Positions 6,533 to 12,536 of a stretch of DNA of 15,886 nt are shown here, one piece after another. Positions within the stretch are counted from its first letter, which is position 1; each line of letters starts with the position of its first letter. Location of the stretch: assembly GCA_947585885.1 (NCBI GenBank), contig CANPXI010000011.1:1-15886 (forward strand), written 5' to 3'. The DNA comes from an uncultured Bacilli bacterium. Its GTDB lineage: Bacteria > Bacillota_I > Bacilli_A > RF39 > UBA660. Position numbers and translations under genes: made by a program. Below the pieces are notes generated by a model. The model had not been told where the DNA came from. It did not search any database and was given only the letters and a program-made list of their open reading frames with translations.

Positions 6533-6859
6533 TTATTTATAGTTTATTTTATTTTCAAACTCAACATAGTCTAGATATATCATTAAAAGCATATACCATT
6601 TACCAGTTTCTGGGTCACTAAGTATTAAATGGTCTCTTCCAGCTTGTTCTATTATTCCTGTAAATATTTTATCTCTCCAGTTAATTGAGTCTGAAAAACT
6701 CATATATACTGTTACTTTTTTTCCTTTATTAAGCCTTAGTATGTTTTCAATATAACTTTGTTCCATTAACATATCTGTATCAGGGTTTTCTGGGTATGTT
6801 GTGTCTCTACATAGATCTTCTAAAGGAAACTCAGTATTTTTATAATAACTTCCGTTCAT
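6533..6859 (-). CDS. gerQ: Spore coat protein GerQ
   Basis: A 108-residue protein whose core matches GerQ (YwdL) of Bacillus closely: QSYIENILRLNKGKKVTVYM, then IFTGIIEQAGRDHLILSDPE and WYMLLMIYLDYVEFE. In Bacillus GerQ is a coat or cortex-border protein needed to localise the cortex hydrolase CwlJ, and it is cross-linked by transglutaminase through lysines near its N-terminus. Here the N-terminal segment is short (about 35 residues), not glutamine-rich, and has a single lysine (K7). The start is supported by AGGAG 8 bases upstream. It is divergent from pduL. A CATAATATA box upstream fits a mother-cell sigma factor. This gene and spoIIR are the best evidence that the organism sporulates. Confidence 0.92.
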   Translation of the reverse strand: MNGSYYKNTEFPLEDLCRDTTYPENPDTDMLMEQSYIENILRLNKGKKVTVYMSFSDSINWRDKIFTGIIEQAGRDHLILSDPETGKWYMLLMIYLDYVEFENKINYK

Positions 6860-6877
6860 TTAAATCACTCCTAGTTA

Positions 6878-6886
6878 TATATTATG
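6878..6886 (-). promoter_or_regulatory. Possible mother-cell sigma (SigK/SigE-like) -10 box for gerQ
   Basis: CATAATATA, read leftward, fits the SigK -10 pattern CATAnnnTA and lies about 20 bases before the gerQ start. A matching -35 AC element is not found at the usual spacing. In AT-rich DNA this could occur by chance. Confidence 0.3.
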
Positions 6887-6892
6887 TATTAC

Positions 6893-6921
6893 TTTAAAAT
6901 TAGACACTTTTATTATATAAT
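6893..6921 (+). promoter_or_regulatory. Promoter of pduL-prfB
   Basis: TTTAAA (6893-6898), 17 bases, TATAAT (6916-6921), followed by AGAGGTG and the pduL ATG at 6940. The -10 is perfect and the -35 weak. The transcribed leader would be only about 12 bases. Confidence 0.5.
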
Positions 6922-6939
6922 TAGGTAGAGGTGCACGTT

Positions 6940-7506
6940 ATGAAAATTCAAGTAGGAGTAAGTAATAGACATATTCATTTATCTAAGGAAGATTTTGTTA
7001 ATTTGGTTGGAGATAAAGAGTTTTGTAAAGTTAAAGATTTGACTCAGGGTGGAGAGTTTGCATCTAATATTTTAGTTAGTATTAAAACTGATAAGAACAC
7101 TATTAATAATGTTAGAGTAGTTGGACCTTTAAGGGAAAAGACACAAGTGGAGATAAGTGTAAGTGACTGTTATTTTTTAGGACTTAGGCCACCTATAAGA
7201 ATGAGTGGAGACTTTAGAGATGCAGAAAGTTGTACTTTGGTTTATGAAGGAAAAGAATTATTTGTAAATGGGGGTGTTATTGTGGCTAATAGGCATATTC
7301 ACGTGAATACTAGAGATTTAGAAAAGTATAATTTTCATGATGGAGACGTATTTAGTGTTAGAGTAGGTGGACAAAGAGGTGGAGTTTTAAATAATGTTAT
7401 TGTTAAAAGTAAAGATAGTTATAATTTAGAGTTACATTTGGATACTGATGAAGCAAATGCTATGGGGCTTAAAAATGGAGATGTTGTAGATATTATAGAA
7501 AGGTAA
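6940..7506 (+). CDS. pduL: PduL-type phosphate acyltransferase (phosphotransacetylase)
   Basis: A 188-residue PduL-family enzyme, unrelated in fold to Pta. It exchanges acyl-CoA and acyl-phosphate (acetyl or propionyl), feeding acetate kinase for ATP. The two zinc-binding NRHIH motifs are present (H11/H13 and H119/H121), as are TQVEIS and ELHLDTDEANAMGLKNGD at the end, which holds a further zinc-ligand His. There is no N-terminal encapsulation peptide and no microcompartment gene nearby, so it is probably the soluble housekeeping phosphotransacetylase. ATG 6940 is chosen because AGAGGTG lies 6 bases upstream; a GTG at 6931 is part of that site. prfB starts 3 bases after the stop, so the two are co-transcribed. 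Confidence 0.93.
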   Translation: MKIQVGVSNRHIHLSKEDFVNLVGDKEFCKVKDLTQGGEFASNILVSIKTDKNTINNVRVVGPLREKTQVEISVSDCYFLGLRPPIRMSGDFRDAESCTLVYEGKELFVNGGVIVANRHIHVNTRDLEKYNFHDGDVFSVRVGGQRGGVLNNVIVKSKDSYNLELHLDTDEANAMGLKNGDVVDIIER

Positions 7507-7509
7507 TTT

Positions 7510-8589
7510 ATGGATAAAAAAGAAATTAAGAATTTATTAGATAATATTATTAGTGAACTTAATGAACTTGGTAAGTCTCTTAATTATGAAGATAAGAAGA
7601 AAAGGCTAGGGGAGTTAGAGAGGAAAACTACTGAAAATGATTTTTGGTTAGATAGTGAATCTAATAATGTTTTAAGTGAAATTTCTTCTTTAAAAAATGA
7701 TATAAGTGAGTATGAAGAAGCCCTTAATGTTTCTAGAGATTTAAGTGAGTTTTTAGATATGGATTTGACTATGGATGAGTTAGGTGAGATTGAGAATAGT
7801 GTTAAAGAGTTAAATGAAAACTTAAATCATCTTAGGGTTTTAGTTCTTTTAAATGGAGAATTTGATAAAAGTAACGCATATTTAGAGATTCATAGTGGGG
7901 CTGGAGGAACTGAAAGTAATGATTGGGCTAATATGATTAAGAGAATGTATTTAAGATATTTCGATAAGTCATCTTTTAAGTATGAAGTTATTAGCGAGCA
8001 ACAAGGTGAAGAAGTAGGTATTAAGGGTGTTATTATTCTTGTTAAGGGAGATTATGCTTTTGGTTTTTTGAAGGGAGAGACTGGAGTACATAGGTTAGTT
8101 AGGATAAGTCCATTTGATTCTAATAAGAGAAGGCATACGTCTTTTGCTTCTGTGTTAGTTACTCCTGTTATTGATACTAAGGTTAATGTTCAAATTAAGG
8201 AAGAAGATATTAGGGTAGACGTATATAGAAGTAGTGGAGCAGGTGGACAAAGTGTTAATACAACTGATTCAGCTGTTAGAATTACACATATTCCTACTAA
8301 TATAGTTGTTACTTGTCAAAATGAAAGAAGTCAAATTAAGAATAAAGAGAAAGCAATGGAGATTTTAAAGTCTAAGTTATATATTTTAGAAAAGGAAAGT
8401 ATTGATAAAAAGATAAATGATTTAAAGGGTGCGGTTATGGATGTTAATTTTGGTAGTCAGATAAGAAATTATGTTATGCAGCCTTATAGTTTAGTAAAAG
8501 ATTTAAGAACTGGGTATGAGACTAGTGATGTAAATGGTGTGTTAGATGGAGATATCGGTGAATTTTTAGAAAGTTATTTAAAGAGTTAA
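7510..8589 (+). CDS. prfB: Peptide chain release factor 2 (RF2)
   Basis: RF2, 359 residues, releases the peptide at UAA and UGA. The codon-recognition tripeptide SPF (RISPFDSNKRRHTSF) marks it as RF2, not RF1, and the GGQ motif (SSGAGGQSVNTTDSAVR) that enters the peptidyl-transferase centre is intact. The gene is a single uninterrupted frame. The site where many prfB genes have a UGA-dependent +1 frameshift (after Ser-Leu at codons 23-24) reads TCT CTT AAT, so the autoregulatory stop is absent. AAAGG at the pduL end serves as the ribosome binding site. Its stop shares four bases (TTAA, 8586-8589) with the stop of the convergent SGNH-like gene, and no terminator is visible. Confidence 0.96.
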   Translation: MDKKEIKNLLDNIISELNELGKSLNYEDKKKRLGELERKTTENDFWLDSESNNVLSEISSLKNDISEYEEALNVSRDLSEFLDMDLTMDELGEIENSVKELNENLNHLRVLVLLNGEFDKSNAYLEIHSGAGGTESNDWANMIKRMYLRYFDKSSFKYEVISEQQGEEVGIKGVIILVKGDYAFGFLKGETGVHRLVRISPFDSNKRRHTSFASVLVTPVIDTKVNVQIKEEDIRVDVYRSSGAGGQSVNTTDSAVRITHIPTNIVVTCQNERSQIKNKEKAMEILKSKLYILEKESIDKKINDLKGAVMDVNFGSQIRNYVMQPYSLVKDLRTGYETSDVNGVLDGDIGEFLESYLKS

Positions 8590-9317
8590 CTTTCTTTTAT
8601 TTCTTGTATTATTTGTTCTGATATATAGTTATATCCTTCAAGTGATGGAAATGCGTTTGATTTATTTGGTAAGTATTCTGGATGGTTTTTAAAGCCTTCA
8701 TATATTTTTATATATTTTATGTTTTTGTCTTTTTCTGAACCCTTATATTTTAAATCTATATAGTTAAATATGCTATTTATAGTGATTTCTGTTTCTTCAC
8801 TATATTCAAGGGGGTTATAGTAACCAATTATGTATATTGGTTTTTTTGAAAGAGTTCTTATTTTTGTTATAAGTTCATTTAATTCTTCTGTCATTTTGTC
8901 TATAGTGTTATAAATTCTTTTGTTATTATTTGTAAGTAAATCTTTATTTGACCTCATTTTACTAAATAAGTCTTCACTTCCTACACCAATTGTTATTAAA
9001 TCTGCTTTTCTTATTAGTTGTGAGAGTGTTTCTTTATCTTTTGTTTTGTTTTCATCTAATTCACTTATTAAGTCTTTAATTCTTAAATCTTCTTCTATAA
9101 ATGCTTTGTTTATGTTTTTATAATTTTTGTTTTCTTTTAAATAATCAAATAGATAATCAGTATAACTATTTCCATATGTATCAAATGGAGTATGACCTTT
9201 TGCTAGATCATCACCTATTACTAAGTATGTTAGATTTTCTTTAAAGTTAAATTTGTATATAAAGTAAAGTATTATAAAAGCAATAAAAAATATTACGAAT
9301 ATTTTTTTAAATTTCAT
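8586..9317 (-). CDS. Membrane-anchored SGNH/GDSL-fold protein, catalytic residues replaced
   Basis: A 243-residue protein with an N-terminal transmembrane helix (residues 5-21) and an extracytoplasmic SGNH-like domain related to YpmR-type lipases. The landmarks are placed as in the family, but the catalytic residues differ. Block I reads VIGDDLAKG, with Asp37 where the nucleophile Ser of GDSL should be. Block III reads GVGSEDLF, with Glu115 at the GxND Asn. Block V reads SNAFPSLEGYNYI, with Phe223 for the catalytic His and Ser220 for the Asp. It therefore looks like a non-enzymatic member, perhaps a glycan- or acyl-binding protein; that role is inference. A GAGGA site supports the start. It follows murA by 21 bases and is probably co-transcribed, suggesting an envelope role. 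Confidence 0.7.
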   Translation of the reverse strand: MKFKKIFVIFFIAFIILYFIYKFNFKENLTYLVIGDDLAKGHTPFDTYGNSYTDYLFDYLKENKNYKNINKAFIEEDLRIKDLISELDENKTKDKETLSQLIRKADLITIGVGSEDLFSKMRSNKDLLTNNNKRIYNTIDKMTEELNELITKIRTLSKKPIYIIGYYNPLEYSEETEITINSIFNYIDLKYKGSEKDKNIKYIKIYEGFKNHPEYLPNKSNAFPSLEGYNYISEQIIQEIKES

Positions 9318-9338
9318 TTTATCATTCCTCGTAATATT

Positions 9339-10592
9339 TTACTCGATTACTTTTATTTTAGCACCTACTTTTGTAAGTTTTTCAACTATATCTTCATAAC
9401 CTCTTAATATTAATTCTATGTTTGTTAGTGTTGTTGTACCTTTTGCAATTAGAGCAGCAAGTACTAAGGCAGCTCCACCTCTTAAGTCTGGAACTTCTAT
9501 ATCTTGAGCGCCTGTTAATTCTGTTTTACCAGTTACTGTTAATACATTTCCTTCTGCTTCAGTTTTTGCTCCCATTAATCTTAGAAGACCTGCACTTACA
9601 AATCTAGACTCATATATGTTTTCTGTTATTGTAGATACACCATCAGCTTGGGTAAGTAAGACAGTGAAAGGTTGTTGTGCATCTGTTGGAAAACCAGGAT
9701 ATACTTGAGTTATTAATTTTGTAGGTAATATTTTTTTGCATTTTGATATTATTATTTCGTTTTCTTTTACTTCAAAGTTTGCACCTATATCTTTTAGTTT
9801 TATAAGTACTGAATTTATATGATCTTTTATAAGTCCTTTTATATGTAAATTTTCACCTGTTAGCGCGCCTAGAATTACGTATGTTGCTGCTTCAATTCTA
9901 TCAGGAAATACTTCTGTTACACCATTATCTAATAGGTTGTTTCCTTCAATAATGATTGTACTTGTTCCTGCACCTGTAATTTTACAACCCATGCTAATTA
10001 GGAATGAGGCTACATTAACTATTTCCGGCTCACGAGCAGCATTTTCAATTATTGTTTCTCCTTTTGCATATGTGGATGCTAGCATTATGTTTATTGTTGC
10101 ACCTACACTTGCAAAGTCCATATATATACGTGTTCCAACTAGTTCTTTTGCATCTATTATGTATTTATTTTTTATTTTTGTTACTGTTGCACCCAAGGCT
10201 TCAAAACCTTTTATATGTAAGTCTATAGGTCTTGCTCCAATGTTACAACCTCCTGGAAAAGAAATTTCTACATGTTTAAATCTGCCTAAAAGAGTGCCCA
10301 TAAAGTAGTATGAAGCTCGCATTTGTTCACTTAGATTTTCTGGAATTGGTGCGTTTGTTAGGTTACTAGTGTTTATTTCTAATTCATCACCTTGTATTTT
10401 ATAACTGCAATTTAAAACTTCTAATATTTTTAATAAATATTCTATATCCCTTATTTTAGGTACTTTATAAATTTTGCTTTTAGTTCTACATAGTAGGGCA
10501 GCAGGTAATAAGGCCACTGCACTGTTTTTAGCTCCACTTATATTTATTGTTCCTGTTAATAAATTTCCACCTTCAATTTTTAATTTAGGCAT
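9339..10592 (-). CDS. murA: UDP-N-acetylglucosamine 1-carboxyvinyltransferase MurA
   Basis: MurA, 417 residues, transfers enolpyruvate from PEP to UDP-GlcNAc, the first committed step of peptidoglycan precursor synthesis in the cytoplasm. All landmarks are present: Lys22-Asn23 (SGAKNSAVALLPAALL), the catalytic and fosfomycin-reactive Cys116 (FPGGCNIGARPIDLH), FPTDAQQPF and PDLRGGAALVLAAL. Because the cysteine is kept, intrinsic fosfomycin resistance through Cys-to-Asp is not expected. A GGAGGA site lies 4 bases upstream and a strong promoter overlaps the end of the upstream membrane protein gene. The SGNH-like gene follows in the same operon. Bacilli often have two murA copies; whether this is MurA1 or MurA2 cannot be told here. 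Confidence 0.96.
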   Translation of the reverse strand: MPKLKIEGGNLLTGTINISGAKNSAVALLPAALLCRTKSKIYKVPKIRDIEYLLKILEVLNCSYKIQGDELEINTSNLTNAPIPENLSEQMRASYYFMGTLLGRFKHVEISFPGGCNIGARPIDLHIKGFEALGATVTKIKNKYIIDAKELVGTRIYMDFASVGATINIMLASTYAKGETIIENAAREPEIVNVASFLISMGCKITGAGTSTIIIEGNNLLDNGVTEVFPDRIEAATYVILGALTGENLHIKGLIKDHINSVLIKLKDIGANFEVKENEIIISKCKKILPTKLITQVYPGFPTDAQQPFTVLLTQADGVSTITENIYESRFVSAGLLRLMGAKTEAEGNVLTVTGKTELTGAQDIEVPDLRGGAALVLAALIAKGTTTLTNIELILRGYEDIVEKLTKVGAKIKVIE

Positions 10593-10624
10593 ATTTCCTC
10601 CATATACGAGACTCTTATAATTAT

Positions 10625-10654
10625 AATATAATAAATTAATTAATTTTTTGTCAA
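10625..10654 (-). promoter_or_regulatory. murA: Promoter of murA
   Basis: Read leftward: consensus TTGACA (10654-10649), 18 bases, TATATT (10630-10625). It begins just past the stop of the MntP/YtaF-like gene and precedes the murA start by about 30 bases. No terminator separates the two genes, so read-through is also possible. Confidence 0.65.
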
Positions 10655-10660
10655 TATTTT

Positions 10661-11197
10661 TTAGTACGGTTTACATATAAAATACATTAATAATATAAAT
10701 ATTAATATTATTCCTATGATTTTTACTTTTTTTCCTATGCTTTTATTTAAATATTTTCCTAGTAGAAAACCTAGAAATGTGAATGTGGCACTTAAAAATG
10801 TGAATATAATGGCTGATAAGATTATTTTATTTGTTATATAGATTAGTCCAATTCCAAGCGAGAAACTATCAAATGATACTAATAGTGAAAATATTATTAT
10901 GTTAATTAAATTTAGATTGTGTTCTTCAAATTCTTCATTTAACGACTTAATCATTTCAATTAATATTATTATTAAAACTAAAATTAATACGTATTTTGAG
11001 TTTATTTTTACTATTTTATTTATTAAGTCTCCTAGATTATGTCCAAGAGTAGTCATTATAAAGTGAAATATTCCTACTGAAATGGAGGTTAGTATTATGT
11101 TTTTTTTAGGTATATTTAAAAGACCGTAAGCAAGACTTAAGGTAAATGCATCTAAACTTAATGATATTCCAAGTAATATTATTGTTATTATTTCCAA
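10661..11197 (-). CDS. MntP/YtaF-family six-helix membrane protein
   Basis: A 178-residue, very hydrophobic protein with about six transmembrane helices and an internal repeat: SLDAFTLSLAYGL in the first half and SFDSFSLGIGLIY in the second. Paired Asp-containing motifs of this kind mark the MntP manganese-export family and its sporulation relative YtaF. The length and the HFIMTTLGHNLG stretch are nearer MntP; its position after spoIIR suggests a sporulation link. Metal export is a family inference. The start is TTG 11197-11195: an in-frame TGA lies just upstream and AGGTGA is 7 bases before it. That site forms the 3' arm of a terminator-like hairpin that ends exactly at the start codon, so synthesis is probably limited. 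No yybP-ykoY manganese riboswitch is visible. Confidence 0.8.
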   Translation of the reverse strand: MEIITIILLGISLSLDAFTLSLAYGLLNIPKKNIILTSISVGIFHFIMTTLGHNLGDLINKIVKINSKYVLILVLIIILIEMIKSLNEEFEEHNLNLINIIIFSLLVSFDSFSLGIGLIYITNKIILSAIIFTFLSATFTFLGFLLGKYLNKSIGKKVKIIGIILIFILLMYFICKPY

Positions 11198-11231
11198 AAA
11201 AAGTCACCTATATAATTATAAGTGGCTTTTT
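11198..11231 (-). terminator. Hairpin between spoIIR and the MntP/YtaF-like gene, hiding its ribosome binding site
   Basis: Read leftward, AAAAAGCCACTTATA (11231-11217) pairs with TATAGGTGACTTTTT (11212-11198) around a 4-base loop, with one mismatch and one G-U pair. It ends in seven T, so it looks like an intrinsic terminator for spoIIR. The 3' arm contains the AGGTGA site of the next gene and the hairpin ends against its TTG start. Confidence 0.7.
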
Positions 11232-11236
11232 GTTTT

Positions 11237-11767
11237 TTATTCTTTTGTTATGTATTTTTTTATTAATTCACTGATAAAAAATTTATATTCTACTTCATCA
11301 CTTTCTTCTGCATCTATTAAGCATAGGGGAGGAAATAGTACACACCAGTAGTTATCTCCACTTTTGTTTCCTATTTCAATTACCATAGATTCGTAATTAC
11401 CTTCTTCATATTTTACACCTTTATATATTTTTTCTGGAAAATAGTTATATCCATAGTTTATATTAAATGTTTTGTCATAGTTGTTTTTATCAAATAAAGT
11501 TTGTATTTGGTTAGTTATGAGTGGAATATTTTCTTTTATTTTTGTTCTACTTTCATCTATAGTTTCTACATTTGTTATATCACTAATGTATGAATTTATT
11601 TCTTCTTTTACTTTTTCTTTCATATATATGTCTTCTAAATTATTGCTGTTAGGTATTATTCTAAATCTTATTGAGTCTTTAGGAACAACGTAATAATCTT
11701 CTCCTTTTATATTTATGATTACCATTAAACATAATAAAACTGCGAATATTAGAAGTATTTTTTTCAT
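11237..11767 (-). CDS. spoIIR: Stage II sporulation protein R
   Basis: SpoIIR, 176 residues, is in Bacillus a forespore-made, secreted signal that activates the SpoIIGA protease and so processing of pro-SigE in the mother cell. It has an N-terminal signal or anchor (residues 3-20) and the family core: IRFRIIPNSNNLEDIYMKEKVKEEI, then YFPEKIYKGVKYEEGNYESM and the diagnostic NYWCVLFPPLCLID. The length is a little shorter than many homologues, without a long C-terminal extension. AAGGA lies 7 bases before the ATG, in the 3' arm of a small hairpin. It follows prmC by 43 bases and precedes the MntP/YtaF-like gene. The prfA-prmC-spoIIR neighbourhood is also found in Bacillus. Confidence 0.94.
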   Translation of the reverse strand: MKKILLIFAVLLCLMVIINIKGEDYYVVPKDSIRFRIIPNSNNLEDIYMKEKVKEEINSYISDITNVETIDESRTKIKENIPLITNQIQTLFDKNNYDKTFNINYGYNYFPEKIYKGVKYEEGNYESMVIEIGNKSGDNYWCVLFPPLCLIDAEESDEVEYKFFISELIKKYITKE

Positions 11768-11774
11768 TTTATTT

Positions 11775-11800
11775 TCCTTTCAAGTATATATTGAAAGAAA
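11775..11800 (-). promoter_or_regulatory. Small hairpin over the spoIIR ribosome binding site
   Basis: Read leftward, CTTTCAA (11797-11791) pairs with TTGAAAG (11783-11777) around a 7-base loop, extended by flanking A/T pairs. The 3' arm runs into the AAAGGA site of spoIIR. No T-run follows, so it is not a terminator. It may lower translation or arise from AT-rich sequence. Confidence 0.35.
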
Positions 11801-11810
11801 TTTTACTTTT

Positions 11811-12536
11811 TTATTCACAGTTTTTAAATATAAATAAATATCTTGTTTTACCAGTTAAATCTTTTTCAAATTTGTAGGTTATGTCTTTTAAGTTTTTGTT
11901 TATTATTTTTGTTAAGTCGCTTTCACTTTTTTCATTTATTTCTATGGCGATTAGGTATTTATTTTTTAAGTGTAGGGGAGCACTTTTAAGTATTTTTTCT
12001 ATATGAGTTGTTCCATTTTTTCCACTAAAAAGGGCACTATGGGGCTCTTTTAGTACATTAGTGGGTAGTTTTTCAGTCGTCATAACGTAAGGTGGGTTAG
12101 ATATTATTATGTCAAAGTCTTTATCTTTTATGTTTTTAAATAAGTTACTTCTTATTATTTTAACGTCCAAGTTTTGTTCTAATTTATTTTTTTTTGCTAC
12201 TTTTAGGGCACTTCTAGATATGTCACTCATAGTAACGAAAGAATAGGGTAGTTGTTTTTTTAAAGTTAATCCAATACAACCACTTCCAGTACATAAATCT
12301 AGTATTTTTGGGTTTTTAAAGTTATATTTTTCTATGTATTTAAGTGTTTTTTCAATTAAATATTCTGTTTCATATCTAGGTATTAGTGTATGTTTATTTA
12401 TATTAATTTTTAAGCCATAAAAATCAACATACCCGATTAAATATTGAATAGGGTAGTTGTTTTGTAGTTTTTTTATTGTTTTTTTATTATATTTTCCTAT
12501 TTTTTTTAGTTCTTCTATTTCTAAATTAGTTTTCAT
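11811..12536 (-). CDS. prmC: Release factor glutamine methyltransferase PrmC
   Basis: PrmC (HemK), 241 residues, methylates the glutamine of the GGQ motif in RF1 and RF2, which speeds peptide release. The SAM-binding loop DLCTGSGCIGL and the substrate-glutamine motif NPPY (IISNPPYV) are intact, and LIPRYETEYLIE matches the usual RPETE signature. The N-terminal helical domain that docks on the release factor is short: only about 30 residues precede YPIQYLIGYVDFYG, so the protein is some 35-40 residues shorter than typical. Its ATG lies inside the 3' end of prfA, an 11-base overlap, so methyltransferase and substrate are translationally coupled. Both substrates, RF1 and RF2, are encoded in this window. 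Confidence 0.94.
   Translation of the reverse strand: MKTNLEIEELKKIGKYNKKTIKKLQNNYPIQYLIGYVDFYGLKININKHTLIPRYETEYLIEKTLKYIEKYNFKNPKILDLCTGSGCIGLTLKKQLPYSFVTMSDISRSALKVAKKNKLEQNLDVKIIRSNLFKNIKDKDFDIIISNPPYVMTTEKLPTNVLKEPHSALFSGKNGTTHIEKILKSAPLHLKNKYLIAIEINEKSESDLTKIINKNLKDITYKFEKDLTGKTRYLFIFKNCE

Noticed and set aside
6940..7506. PduL as part of a bacterial microcompartment
   Set aside because: There is no encapsulation peptide and no shell or diol-dehydratase gene nearby; the partner in the operon is prfB.
7510..8589. Possible use of UGA as tryptophan
   Set aside because: RF2 with an intact SPF motif is encoded, the genes use TGG for Trp, and no in-frame TGA interrupts any recognised gene.
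9937..10308. Long rightward open frame of 123 codons
   Set aside because: It lies wholly inside murA on the opposite strand, has no ribosome binding site or recognisable domain, and is a shadow of the murA codons.
11198..11270. Manganese (yybP-ykoY) riboswitch before the MntP-like gene
   Set aside because: The gap is too short and lacks the conserved loops; only a simple terminator-type hairpin is seen.
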